Shown here: piece after piece, positions 26,182 through 34,729 of the stretch | How positions within the stretch are numbered: position 1 is the stretch's first letter | How the letters are laid out: each line of letters begins with the position of its first letter | From: Paenibacillus radicis (ex Gao et al. 2016) | GTDB lineage: Bacteria > Bacillota > Bacilli > Paenibacillales > Paenibacillaceae | Assembly (NCBI RefSeq): GCF_014641555.1 | Contig: NZ_BMHY01000003.1 | Location: forward strand, 389,367-453,366 | Direction of reading: 5' to 3' | DNA length: 64,000 nucleotides | The notes under the pieces: generated by a model | Database searches by the model: none | Told to the model about the DNA's origin: nothing | Seen by the model: only the letters and a program-made list of their open reading frames with translations | Position numbers and translations under genes: made by a program

Positions 26182-27000
26182 TCACCCTTTGAACGTATCG
26201 CGCCAGCGAAGCCACCGCTTCTCCAGCAGACGGACACCCGAATCGGACAGTTTGCCAATTAGGGCAAAAATGATGATACCGACAAATACGACATCGGTCC
26301 TCATATAAGCTCTTGCATCCTGAATCATATAGCCGACGCCGGCGCTCGCTCCCATCATCTCCGCAACGACAAGCACCAGCCACGAAATACCGAGGGACAG
26401 GCGAATGCCGAGCAAAATATTAGGCAGCGCCGACGGAATGATCAGCTTCGCTATGAGCTGCAGCCGCGAATATTGAAACATACGCGCAACTTCAAACAGC
26501 CTCACATCCACATTGCGGATACCGAGAAACGTATTCATATATACAGGAAAAAAAGCGCCTAGCGAAATCATAAGTATTTTCGAAAATTCTCCGACACCAA
26601 ACCACAATATAAACAACGGAATAAGCGATAACAACGGGATCGTCCACATCATTTGCAGTGAAGGATCGAGCGTTTTTTCAGCGAGTTTGTTTAATCCCGT
26701 TACCAGACCAAGCAGCAATCCTGTTCCCGCTCCTATGAGGAAGCCCATCATCGCCCGATAAACGCTAATACTCAGATGCTTATAGAGCTCACCGCTAACG
26801 ATCAGCTCCACAAATTGCTTCAAGATCGCCGTCGGTGCCGGCAGCATCGTTGCCGGTATAAGCTCCAGCCGGCTAACCGCCTCCCAGACGATTAAGATTG
26901 CCACTGGAAGCAGCCAGGCGTGGAGCGGCTTGGGGATACTGCGAAGCCAGCCTTCCTGCGAGAGATTCGTCCTCTTATCGCCCAACACTTGCCCGCTCAT
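26182..27000 (-). CDS. ssuC: Sulfonate ABC permease SsuC, copy 2
   Basis: 272 residues, six membrane helices, EAA loop near residues 170-190 (FEVARMFQYSRLQLIAKLIIPSALP). It is clearly paralogous to the preceding permease (LSLGISWLVLVVAEMMGAS versus LSVGVAWLVLVVAEMMGSS). The frame opens upstream at 27210 inside the other permease; the ATG at 27000 overlaps that gene's stop by 4 bp (ATGA), so this is the coupled start. The two paralogues may form a heterodimeric channel. Confidence 0.92.
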   Translation of the reverse strand: MSGQVLGDKRTNLSQEGWLRSIPKPLHAWLLPVAILIVWEAVSRLELIPATMLPAPTAILKQFVELIVSGELYKHLSISVYRAMMGFLIGAGTGLLLGLVTGLNKLAEKTLDPSLQMMWTIPLLSLIPLFILWFGVGEFSKILMISLGAFFPVYMNTFLGIRNVDVRLFEVARMFQYSRLQLIAKLIIPSALPNILLGIRLSLGISWLVLVVAEMMGASAGVGYMIQDARAYMRTDVVFVGIIIFALIGKLSDSGVRLLEKRWLRWRDTFKG

Positions 27001-27845
27001 AACGTCCCGTCTCCTTTGTAGCTGTCCTGCCAGCGCAGCAATCGGCGCTCCAGCAGCTTCACCAGCGAATCGGTCAGTTTGCCTACCAGAGCAAATACGA
27101 TAATGCCGACAAATACTACAGCAGTGAGCGAAAATGATCGAGCATCGTTGATCAAAAAGCCGATGCCAGAGCTGGAGCCCATCATTTCCGCAACGACGAG
27201 AACCAGCCACGCAACGCCAACCGACAACCGCACGCCAAGCAAAATGTTAGGCATCGCGGCGGGAACGATCAGCTTCGTGATCATATGCCATTTGCTGAAC
27301 TGAAGCACCCGCCCTACATCGAACAGCTTGCCGTCTACCGAGCGGATGCCCAGAAACGTATTCACATAAAGGGGAAAGAACGTACCTTTGGCGATCAGCA
27401 AAATTTTCGACATCTCCCCAAAGCCGAACCATAAAATGAATAGCGGTGCGATAGCGAGATGCGGCAGCGTCCGCAGCATTTGCAGCGTCGGATCGAGCAG
27501 CCGCTCCGTTTTATAGGAAAAACCGACCCAAATGCCAGCCGCCAATCCCAGCCCTCCTCCAAGCAAGAAGCCAAGCAGAGCCCGCCATGCCGAGATGCCC
27601 AAATGACGTGCGAGCTCACCAGAAGCAGTCAGGCTGACGAATTCCTCTAAAATTTTACTGGGGGTCGGCAATAAGATCGGATTCAGCTTGCCCATCGTCC
27701 CTGCGACCTCCCAGATCACAAGAATGGCGATGGGCAGCGCGGCCGCCAGCAAAATATTTTTTAGCTGAATGGACCGTCTCATATTCAACCTGCGCCGCGT
27801 GCCCGCTTTCCCCTTCACGAGCGGCGTTGCTGCCGCCTTCTCCAT
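26997..27845 (-). CDS. ssuC: Sulfonate ABC permease SsuC, copy 1
   Basis: About 282 residues with six membrane helices and EAA loop FDVGRVLQFSKWHMITKLIVPAAMP. A basic cytoplasmic N-terminus (KGKAGTRRRLNMRRSIQLKN) precedes helix 1. An ATG at 27869 is in frame but lacks a ribosome site, while CGAGGCGG lies 8 bases before the ATG at 27845; the longer form of 290 residues cannot be excluded. It follows ssuA by a short gap and overlaps the second permease by 4 bp. Confidence 0.91.
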   Translation of the reverse strand: MEKAAATPLVKGKAGTRRRLNMRRSIQLKNILLAAALPIAILVIWEVAGTMGKLNPILLPTPSKILEEFVSLTASGELARHLGISAWRALLGFLLGGGLGLAAGIWVGFSYKTERLLDPTLQMLRTLPHLAIAPLFILWFGFGEMSKILLIAKGTFFPLYVNTFLGIRSVDGKLFDVGRVLQFSKWHMITKLIVPAAMPNILLGVRLSVGVAWLVLVVAEMMGSSSGIGFLINDARSFSLTAVVFVGIIVFALVGKLTDSLVKLLERRLLRWQDSYKGDGTL

Positions 27846-27885
27846 AAGTACCGCCTCGTTTCCGTTCATTTCGTTATCGAATCGT

Positions 27886-28884
27886 CTATTTCAAAGCTTC
27901 TTCCACATACTGATTGTCGAACACGTCAGACACGTTGATTTTCTTGCGGATATTTCCGATCTCGAATTGGAAGTCAGCCGTTTTTTGCTGTTCGGCAATG
28001 ATGGCATCGCTTACCGGCGTGTTGATTGTTTTGGAGCGCACAATCGTTCCTTTGATAACCTCAACCGGTACTTTGCGTTCCGTCGCATAGCGGTTCAATG
28101 CCTCATCCAAATTCTGATCTTCCCATAGCCGGGCTTTCTCGAATACTTTCAAGTAAAGCGTCACGAGCTCTGGATATTTGTCGGCAAAATCTTTCCGCAC
28201 GATCTGGAACGACGGCGACAATACGCCGAGCTGCTCGCCATCGGTCAACACTTTCGCTTTGCCTGTCAACGTATTCAGCGTGATGTACGGGTCCCATGTT
28301 GCCCATGCATCTACAGCACCCGTCTCGAATGCCGGCTGCGCTTCATCCGGCTGGAGTTGAATAATCTGGACCTCGGAATCCTTAATTCCCGCTTCGGCCA
28401 GTCCCCGATACAGGAAGTTGTAGGCGTTGCTTCCTTTCGCTACAGCGATCTTCTTGCCTTTCAAATCCCCAACCGTCTTAAGCGTGCTGTTGTTCGGAAT
28501 AATAATTGCGACGTTGTTCTTTCCTTCAAGCAATTGCGAGATCACTTTGAACGGAATATCCGCTGCCTGCGCTGCTACAATCGGCATATTGCCAAGGCCG
28601 GCAAAATCAAGATGATTCGACGCTATCGCTTCCGTCATCGGAGGCCCGCTCTGAAACTCCGCCCATTCCACCTTAACGCCCAGCTTCCCGAACTCATCCT
28701 CATACCACTTCGCCTCGCGCGCTTTACCGTTAAGGCCGCCGCTGCCCTGCACACCCAGTCTCACAGTCAGTCCTTCATATTTGTTGCCGCCTGTATTATC
28801 GCCGCCGCTTTTCTCCGTGTTCGCGCAGCCTGCGACTAACACCGCTACTATTAGAATCGCTGCCCATATTTTAAAAGATTTCAT
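27886..28884 (-). CDS. ssuA: Sulfonate-binding lipoprotein SsuA
   Basis: 332 residues. The N-terminal signal peptide ends in the lipobox LVAGC (Cys20), then a Gly/Asn-rich linker. The mature fold begins LTVRLGVQGSGGLNGKAREA and shows the SsuA/TauA (NMT1-like) pattern FAGLGNMPIVAAQAADIPFKVIS, LKGKKIAVAKGSNAYNFLYR and AVDAWATWDPYI. It captures aliphatic sulfonates or sulfate esters outside the cell. GGGGAGAG precedes the ATG. Second gene after ssuB. Confidence 0.93.
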   Translation of the reverse strand: MKSFKIWAAILIVAVLVAGCANTEKSGGDNTGGNKYEGLTVRLGVQGSGGLNGKAREAKWYEDEFGKLGVKVEWAEFQSGPPMTEAIASNHLDFAGLGNMPIVAAQAADIPFKVISQLLEGKNNVAIIIPNNSTLKTVGDLKGKKIAVAKGSNAYNFLYRGLAEAGIKDSEVQIIQLQPDEAQPAFETGAVDAWATWDPYITLNTLTGKAKVLTDGEQLGVLSPSFQIVRKDFADKYPELVTLYLKVFEKARLWEDQNLDEALNRYATERKVPVEVIKGTIVRSKTINTPVSDAIIAEQQKTADFQFEIGNIRKKINVSDVFDNQYVEEALK

Positions 28885-28908
28885 CGTCCATCTCTCCCCG
28901 CATTTGGT

Positions 28909-29691
28909 TTATATACCTGCACCATGATCGCGATCAACGGCAGGCTCTTCTACTTTCTCAAACTCGCTCAGCACTTTGCGCCGCAGCTCCTGAAACGACT
29001 GACTTGCTCTTTTCCGCGGAAAAGGAAGATCGATCGGCAGCACGGTGCGAATATGTCCTGGCCGAGGATTCATAATGACGACCCGCTCCGCGAGAAAAAC
29101 CGCTTCATCCAGATCATGCGTCACAAACAGCATCGTCGTCCGGTTCTTCTGCCAGATATCGAGAAGCACCTCTTGCAGATGCGCCCGGGTAAAAGCATCC
29201 AGCGCCCCAAAAGGCTCATCGAGCAGCAGCACCTCCGGATTCCGCAGCAGTGCCCTTGCAATCGACACCCGCTGCGCCATCCCTCCCGATAGCTCACGCG
29301 GGTAAGACTTCTCGAACCCCTTCAGCCTAACCAGTGCAATGAGCTCATCGACTCTGGCCCGAACCTTCGAATCTTTGAGCGATAAGTTGCCGGCAATGTT
29401 CTTCTCCACAGTCAACCACGGAAACAAACGCGGCTCTTGAAAAATAAAGCCTTTCTCGATGCTTGGCCCTTCAATGGGCTTATCATTCAGAAGCACGGTT
29501 CCGCTGTAGTCGGAGTCGAGCCCCGCCACAATTTTGAGCAGCGTGCTCTTGCCGCAGCCACTTGGACCGATTAGCGTGATTAACTCGCCTTTCTTCACCT
29601 TCAGCGCAATATTGCTCAATGCCGTAACATCCCCTGCAGGGGATGTGAAAGTTCGGTTCAACCGTTCAATTACGAGCGTGTCGGCTGCCAT
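28909..29691 (-). CDS. ssuB: Sulfonate ABC transporter ATPase SsuB
   Basis: 260 residues. Walker [11 protein letters not shown] near 42-51, Q-loop [17 protein letters not shown] near 88, signature [16 protein letters not shown] near 139 and Walker [18 protein letters not shown]. This is the nitrate/sulfonate/taurine subfamily (EPRLFPW is typical). GGAGGTTCG precedes the ATG. First gene of the ssuB-ssuA-ssuC-ssuC-monooxygenase operon; a strong promoter and a dyad lie upstream. Confidence 0.94.
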   Translation of the reverse strand: MAADTLVIERLNRTFTSPAGDVTALSNIALKVKKGELITLIGPSGCGKSTLLKIVAGLDSDYSGTVLLNDKPIEGPSIEKGFIFQEPRLFPWLTVEKNIAGNLSLKDSKVRARVDELIALVRLKGFEKSYPRELSGGMAQRVSIARALLRNPEVLLLDEPFGALDAFTRAHLQEVLLDIWQKNRTTMLFVTHDLDEAVFLAERVVIMNPRPGHIRTVLPIDLPFPRKRASQSFQELRRKVLSEFEKVEEPAVDRDHGAGI

Positions 29692-29861
29692 CGAACCTCC
29701 TCCTCTCTATTTTTACAAAACTTACCTGATTACTTGGTTTTAGGTATAAAAAAAAGAGATGCCACGGAAAATAGACGCCTGTATCGCTACAAGCTTTATT
29801 GCCGGGTCAATCTCCAGTTGTCTGGTCGATTTGACGATATTCAATTTTCCATCCGCTCCAC

Positions 29862-29893
29862 TTACAAACTGAACCGCGGTTCGTTTTGTTAAT
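29862..29893 (-). promoter_or_regulatory. Imperfect dyad downstream of the ssu promoter
   Basis: AACCGCGGTT (29872-29881) forms the centre, flanked by TTACAAAC on the left and GTTTTGTTAA on the right, complementary with a one-base slip. It covers the predicted start site and first ~30 bases of the ssu transcript, a repressor-like position. Which protein binds is unknown; the adjacent TetR protein is the obvious candidate. Confidence 0.5.
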
Positions 29894-29898
29894 CGTAA

Positions 29899-29928
29899 TA
29901 ATAGCAATTGCCGGAATCAATTGTCAAA
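29899..29928 (-). promoter_or_regulatory. Promoter of the ssu operon
   Basis: Minus strand: TTGACA (29923-29928), 18-bp spacer, TATTAT (29899-29904). The -35 abuts the tetR stop codon, so the operon can be transcribed independently of tetR. Confidence 0.75.
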
Positions 29929-30543
29929 CTATTTTTTTCGGCTATTTTCAGGCTGGCTGAATAACCGCACGATCGTTTTCGCTTGAATGCTTACCGGAAT
30001 TTCATAACCAGGCGCCAATTGCAGCGTCAAACCTTGGATCAAGCTGACAAAATAGAATGCAAGCTGCTTCGGGTCGCCCTCTACAATAACGCCCGCTTCT
30101 TGCCCTTGCCGCATAATTTCAGCCATCGGCTCCAGATTGGCCGTAAATCTTCGAGTAGCGGCTTCCCGCAGCTCGGGATTAACCGTCTCATTGGTGCGAA
30201 TACTTTGCAGCATGATCGTGAACGCCCAGTTTTCCGGTGTCGCAATCCAGCTCTCGCAAATCTCATGCAGTTTGTCACGGGCATCCAGCTCAAGCAACGC
30301 ATGATCCGAAATTTTGCGGCCATAATTAATCTGCCCCCGCTGCAGCACCGCGCTAAATATGTCATCCTTGGAATTGAAATAATTGTACACATTGCCGACG
30401 CTCAGTCCCGCTTCCTTGGCGATATCCTTCACATTAGCGGAATCAATCCCTTGTTTTGCAATGACTTGGAGCGCACAATCCAGAATGTGCTCCCGTCTTG
30501 TTTCTCTCAGCAACTGGTCTTTCTCAACATTTCTCGGCGACAC
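29929..30543 (-). CDS. TetR/AcrR family regulator
   Basis: 204 residues with an N-terminal TetR helix-turn-helix: ILDCALQVIAKQGIDSANVKDIAKEAGLSVGNVYNYFNSKDDIFSAVL (about 19-66). The C-terminal ligand domain is unspecific. It starts with GTG at 30543, AGGAGG 6 bases upstream. Two matching 19-bp palindromes lie 16-72 bp upstream of the start (autoregulation likely). It is immediately upstream of and co-directional with the ssu operon, and downstream of the reductase-like gene, so it may control either. Confidence 0.9.
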   Translation of the reverse strand: MSPRNVEKDQLLRETRREHILDCALQVIAKQGIDSANVKDIAKEAGLSVGNVYNYFNSKDDIFSAVLQRGQINYGRKISDHALLELDARDKLHEICESWIATPENWAFTIMLQSIRTNETVNPELREAATRRFTANLEPMAEIMRQGQEAGVIVEGDPKQLAFYFVSLIQGLTLQLAPGYEIPVSIQAKTIVRLFSQPENSRKK

Positions 30544-30558
30544 TTGAATCCTCCTAAA

Positions 30559-30615
30559 AGTTTTACGTAGTAAAACTACTTCGTAAGCATACGCTTAGTT
30601 TTGCGAAGCAAAACT
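30559..30615 (-). promoter_or_regulatory. Paired operators upstream of tetR
   Basis: AGTTTTACGTAGTAAAACT (30559-30577) and AGTTTTGCGAAGCAAAACT (30597-30615) are both perfect 8-3-8 palindromes, 38 bp centre to centre, each followed by a related ACTTCGT tract. A candidate -10 (TATAAT on the minus strand, 30650-30655) lies upstream. The sites would fall in the 5' leader of the tetR transcript. Confidence 0.78.
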
Positions 30616-30681
30616 TACTTCGTTTGCGCTTCGTTTCGCGAATGTTGCCATTATACCGAAAGCCGTCCAAGACGGGAAGGA

Positions 30682-31587
30682 TTAAAAATCGGCGTGCATT
30701 AGTTCCGTATTCACGCCCATCGCAGCTCTGCTCCCCCCTGCGGCTGCTGCAATAAGCTGGGCCGGTATAATGACGGACGCATCGCCTGCGGCATACAAGC
30801 CGTCGATATTCGTCCGCCCAAAGTCATCGGCGGCAATGCCGCCATGCTCATTCAGCTCGCAGCCTAGCATATCAGCAAAAGGTAGTGTGTGCGCCCATGT
30901 CGACGTAACGAAGCCCCCGCTTCGTTTCAGCTCAACACCGTCCTCAAGAATGACGCAAGCCAGTCTCCCCTCGCTGCCCGTCAACCCTTTGATCCGCTGC
31001 TCAAACACTTGTATCCCTTTCGACCGCAGCTTCTCCGCCTGCTCGACTTCAAGTTTTTCACCGCCATTCATGCAGATCATGAGATCCCGGCTCCATTGAT
31101 AGACCGTCATTCCCATATGAAAAGCGTGTTCCGCCGTATCCGTAATAATGACAAGCGGCTGATCCCTCAGCTCCCAGCCGTCGCAATACGGACAACTGAA
31201 CAAGGAACGGCCGTAATAATCTGCTATTCCGGGAATCGCCGGAAGCTGCTCCTTAAGACCCGTTGCCAGAATAACGGTACGCGCTTCGTAACGTTCTCCA
31301 GCCTCCGTAGTCACGACAAAACAATTCTCGCCCTGTTTTTCAATGGTTGTCACCTTGACCGGTGTTATCGTAATAGACGGATATTTGCTCAACTCTTGAT
31401 GCGCCAATGCCCGAAATTCAGCCGGCTTCACGCCGTCTCTCGTAATAAATCCATGTGATTCGCGAGTAACCGCATTTCTGGCCTTATTTTCATCAAATAG
31501 CATGATCTTTCTCCGTGCTCTTCCCAGTACCAGAGCGGCATTCAGGCCAGCCGGACCTCCTCCGATAATTGCACAATCCAATCGCAT
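30682..31587 (-). CDS. Thioredoxin-reductase-like FAD/NAD(P)H oxidoreductase
   Basis: 301 residues. FAD-binding GGGPAGLNAALVLGRARR near 9-26, a redox CPYC pair in SLFSCPYCDGWELR near 130, an NAD(P) domain, and the closing FAD segment DGLYAAGDASVI near 265. This is the low-molecular-weight TrxB fold, but closer to the stand-alone reductases seen beside regulators than to housekeeping TrxB. It would pass electrons from NAD(P)H to a small disulfide or peroxide system; the partner is unknown. GGAGG precedes the ATG. Its own leader contains a terminator-like structure (31671-31757). Confidence 0.88.
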   Translation of the reverse strand: MRLDCAIIGGGPAGLNAALVLGRARRKIMLFDENKARNAVTRESHGFITRDGVKPAEFRALAHQELSKYPSITITPVKVTTIEKQGENCFVVTTEAGERYEARTVILATGLKEQLPAIPGIADYYGRSLFSCPYCDGWELRDQPLVIITDTAEHAFHMGMTVYQWSRDLMICMNGGEKLEVEQAEKLRSKGIQVFEQRIKGLTGSEGRLACVILEDGVELKRSGGFVTSTWAHTLPFADMLGCELNEHGGIAADDFGRTNIDGLYAAGDASVIIPAQLIAAAAGGSRAAMGVNTELMHADF

Positions 31588-31670
31588 TGCGGCAAGCCTC
31601 CTTTAATATCTTGCATCAGTATGGCTCCCTTTGATGCCTTGCATTCACTTAAGCGTGCAACGCACATCAC

Positions 31671-31757
31671 AAAAAGGCCAAAACAGCCTGCTCAGGCATC
31701 TTTGACCTTACTGCCAATACGGTATTGGAGATAGTTCTATCATTTTCCAAGTCGCAT
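31671..31757 (-). promoter_or_regulatory. Leader with 5-codon mini-ORF and attenuator
   Basis: Minus strand: AAAGGAGGAGG is followed by ATG CGA CTT GGA AAA TGA (31757 to 31740, peptide MRLGK). A perfect 7-1-7 dyad CCAATACCGTATTGG (31714-31728) comes next. Then GGTCAAAG..GCCT / AGGC..TTTTGGCC forms a hairpin ending in TTTTT (31671-31709). The reductase starts 84 bp further on. The arrangement resembles translation-linked attenuation. This covers most of the 352-bp gap 31588-31939. Confidence 0.5.
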
Positions 31758-31939
31758 AGGCGGCTACCTCCTCCTTTACTACTATTTATGATTTTAGTAT
31801 TTATTGGAATAAATATCCATGAAAATAGCTTTCAATCACAAGTCCTATAGATTTGAACGTATTCGCCTATGTTCGAGCTTTTTCGAATTGATTATCGTTA
31901 AGGAGAAGGGAAATTTTACAATTAGGATGGAGGGAATTT

Positions 31940-32965
31940 GTGAAGGAACGCAAAAAATGGATTGATGTCGCGCGCGGCCTCAGCATCATTCTTGTCGTGA
32001 TGGGACATGCCGGCAACGATGTCATCAATCACTATCTGGGCTGGTTCCGCATGCCGCTGTTCTTTTTGGTGAGCGGACTGCTGTTCAAGGAGGTACCTGC
32101 CGGAACCTATTGGCATTGGGCTTGGCGAAGAATCAAGTTCTTCATGATTCCGTATTGCGCTTACGGCATCTGTATCGCGCTCCTTGTTGCTGTGAGGCTC
32201 AGGGACCCTATGTCGATTCCTCACGACTTGCTTCTATTGGCATATGGCGGAACGGTTTTGGGAGGATGGTATGGCGTCTTTTGGTTTATAACCTGCCTGC
32301 TCGTCGTCCATTTGCTGATGGGCTATTTATCCCGTTTCAGCCTCAAGACGGCAGCAATCGCCGTCGCGGTCTGCTACGCGGCCGCCCATGTGGTCAGCAT
32401 GTCGCCGATGGCGAAATGGGACATTCCTTGGAATGCCGATGTGGCTTTAATGGCCATCGTGTTCTTTTTCCTCGGCTATGCTGGTAAAACGATACTGCCC
32501 GGCCTGCTGGAACGCGGCACCGCCTTTATTCCGTCGCTGATGATCTGGTTTATTGCAGCCGGACTGAATATCGGGGGGCTGTGGCAGCTCCGCATCGACA
32601 TGAAAGCCAAGCTGTATAATCAGCCGGTACTCGATTTCATCGTGCCTGTCGCCTGCGTACTTGTCGTGCTCCAGCTCTGTTACTGGCTCTCCCGATACAA
32701 GGCCTCCAATGTGCTGGCATTTCTCGGTACCGTCACCATTGCGATTATGTATCTGCATGTGCCGATCAATATCGTGTTGGAGTTCGGCTTAGGCTTAAAA
32801 TACGGCACACTTGTCTTTACCGCCGTCGGCGTCATCATCCCGCTAGGCATCGCTTGGCTTATGTCGCAATCGCAGCTTTTGAGCAAGCTATTCCTAGGCC
32901 CAGGCGGCTTTGGCCGTCCCAAGGAGAAGCCTGCCATGCAGCAGCAAGCTCCGGCTGGAGGCTAA
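31940..32965 (+). CDS. Membrane acyltransferase (acyltransferase_3 family)
   Basis: 341 residues, about ten membrane helices. The N-terminal WIDVARGLSIILVVMGHAGND (about 7-27) contains the family's catalytic-type His, and WFRMPLFFLVSGLLF follows; both are typical of OatA/NodX-like proteins that O-acetylate sugars. The start is GTG at 31940 with GGAGG 6 bases upstream. Target (cell wall, capsule or lipid) cannot be read from the sequence; the EPS locus lies 9 kb away. Single gene followed by a GC hairpin. Confidence 0.9.
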   Translation: MKERKKWIDVARGLSIILVVMGHAGNDVINHYLGWFRMPLFFLVSGLLFKEVPAGTYWHWAWRRIKFFMIPYCAYGICIALLVAVRLRDPMSIPHDLLLLAYGGTVLGGWYGVFWFITCLLVVHLLMGYLSRFSLKTAAIAVAVCYAAAHVVSMSPMAKWDIPWNADVALMAIVFFFLGYAGKTILPGLLERGTAFIPSLMIWFIAAGLNIGGLWQLRIDMKAKLYNQPVLDFIVPVACVLVVLQLCYWLSRYKASNVLAFLGTVTIAIMYLHVPINIVLEFGLGLKYGTLVFTAVGVIIPLGIAWLMSQSQLLSKLFLGPGGFGRPKEKPAMQQQAPAGG

Positions 32966-33011
32966 CATTTTTATTCTATAAAACTCGAAGCATTTGGTGA
33001 TATGTTCGGAG

Positions 33012-33041
33012 TAAGGGCCCTTTTCGTTAAGAGGCCCTTCT
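33012..33041 (+). terminator. Hairpin after the acyltransferase gene
   Basis: AAGGGCC and GGCCCTT flank a 13-nt loop. The following tract is CTCCCTTATG, so termination may be weak. Confidence 0.5.
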
Positions 33042-33044
33042 CCC

Positions 33045-33426
33045 TTATGACAATCCTGTCGATAGCAGGTGAGTATCGGTAACCGTTGTACACATTTCTA
33101 TCAATCGCTCCATTGTCCACTGTACATAGTTATCATTAATATTGCCAAGCACCAATGGTGTCTTGTTAAAACTACTTTTAACCTCATATTTTTTCTTTCT
33201 TTTTGCATTCTTACAACCATCCGTCTAATAGTATAAAAATCTTCAATTGAATAGTTCTTGTTTTTATTCACTGATTTTACAGAGAATCGTGGCTGTGCCC
33301 CTCTTTCTTCTCATCTAAAAATTTTGCATAAAATAAACCCTCAGTCCAAAAAAGCTCTTTGCTTTGGTACTTGCTGATGACCTTATCTACCTTTACTGAT
33401 AAAGTGAAGATATCTTCTTGTTTAGG
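33045..33426 (-). pseudogene. Decayed gene remnant, two overlapping frames, no start
   Basis: Two minus-strand open stretches read like one protein split by a frameshift. Frame A (33426 to 33277) reads DIFTLSVKVDKVISKYQSKE..FLDEKKEG and has no start codon. Frame B (to the stop at 33045) continues GAQPRFSVKSVNKNKNYSIE..FYTIRRMVVRMQKRKKKYEV and ends NINDNYVQWTMERLIEM..THLLSTGLS. They switch near 33300 at a purine run (AAAGAGGGG), where a one-base indel would fuse them. I do not recognise the protein. Base composition is AT-rich like the genes at 33515-35473, so it probably belongs to the same acquired segment. Confidence 0.6.
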
Positions 33427-33514
33427 TTAGATTATTATAGAGCGAAAGATAAATCGACAATAAAGAAAAACAAAAAAAGGGCCATTTTTAAGGGCACCTT
33501 TGTAAAAATCAAAA

Positions 33515-34699
33515 CTAACTAGTTTTGTCTTTAGATCTTGATTCTAATTTATCCTTAATACTCACTATGTTACCTGTATATGCGATTTCTGTCCTCAGAT
33601 AACCTTCTTCCAATCCTAATAATTCTTCAACTTCTTCCCGCAACAAACTTAAACCGTAATGCTGCGATAATTTCTGCATAAACCCTTCACCGCTGATATA
33701 ATCATTCTCAATTAACAATTCAATAGCTTGCTTCATCGAAACAGGATCTTTCAAATCTTTTAGATCATCTAGTGGCTCTTTTGTTCTCCAACCCTTTTGG
33801 CTCAGAGAACGTTGCATATACTGGTATGTTCCTTCATTGATTGCTCCTAATTTATAGGCTCGCATCACCATCGCCCCAATAGATACACACCACTTTTTCT
33901 TAAGCAATTTATAGTAGTTTAAATCGCTAGGATGAATGGATACATCCCTAAGAAAACTTTCTTTAGGCAGTAAAAATGCTGCGGCAAAATCATTCGCTTC
34001 TTGCTCAATTTGTTTAAATTCTTCTTTACTTAAGTCTTCTATATTTAGATATGGATCATGTAAAACCTTATGACCTAACTCATGAGCAACGTCAAACTGA
34101 CGTCTGTAAAAAGAACGTTTATCATTACCTAAAACTATAGAGTAGTACAACTTTCCCTGTATTTCATGTTGAGAACCAAAAGCATCAATCATCTTATTAT
34201 CTAACTTCAATGAAGAGACAACAAAACCCTTAGTTTCAAGCAAGTATATAATATCCTTAATCGGCTTATCGCTAAGCGACCAAGCCATTCTGACTTGATG
34301 GGCAATTTCTTCAACACTTTCAATATCCCGTTCAGAGAAGTCTGGAACATCAAGCTCTGGGAAATCAACGTACTCCTCAAGCAACGCACGAATAATCGTT
34401 AAGTACTTCACCCGATCGTACTGCATCTCTCTCTCTTTCTTTCCGGTAGTTAACAATGAACGAAAGTATGTGCTTCCCGTTTTCACTTCAACTGATGTTT
34501 CATAAAAGTACTCTCTAGGAAACTTCAAAATATTAGTTATATGCAGTAACGAGTCTAGGTTTGGAATAGCCTTGTTATTTTCGTACTTGGAAATCATCTG
34601 TTTACTAACAACAAGTTCATTGGCTAGATCAGTAATAGTAAGGCCGCGATATATTCTTCCCTCTCTTAGTCTCGCTCCGTTAAATTGTCGTTGAAACAT
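33515..34699 (-). CDS. XRE HTH-ImmA/IrrE metalloprotease fusion
   Basis: 394 residues. The N-terminal XRE helix-turn-helix is GARLREGRIYRGLTITDLANELVVSKQMISKYENNKAIPNLDSL (about 8-51). The central ImmA/IrrE (COG2856) zinc protease has RRQFDVAHELGHKVLH with HELGH at 206-210 and the third ligand region EQEANDFAAAFLLP at 232-245. The C-terminal 130 residues are helical and not assigned. Such proteins cleave a cognate repressor or act as regulators in phage, ICE and toxin-antitoxin systems. GGAGGAATTTTGA precedes the ATG; the preceding gene ends 30 bp upstream, so the two form an operon. Markedly AT-rich. Confidence 0.9.
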   Translation of the reverse strand: MFQRQFNGARLREGRIYRGLTITDLANELVVSKQMISKYENNKAIPNLDSLLHITNILKFPREYFYETSVEVKTGSTYFRSLLTTGKKEREMQYDRVKYLTIIRALLEEYVDFPELDVPDFSERDIESVEEIAHQVRMAWSLSDKPIKDIIYLLETKGFVVSSLKLDNKMIDAFGSQHEIQGKLYYSIVLGNDKRSFYRRQFDVAHELGHKVLHDPYLNIEDLSKEEFKQIEQEANDFAAAFLLPKESFLRDVSIHPSDLNYYKLLKKKWCVSIGAMVMRAYKLGAINEGTYQYMQRSLSQKGWRTKEPLDDLKDLKDPVSMKQAIELLIENDYISGEGFMQKLSQHYGLSLLREEVEELLGLEEGYLRTEIAYTGNIVSIKDKLESRSKDKTS

Positions 34700-34729
34700 T
34701 CAAAATTCCTCCTTATATCGAGAGGAATG

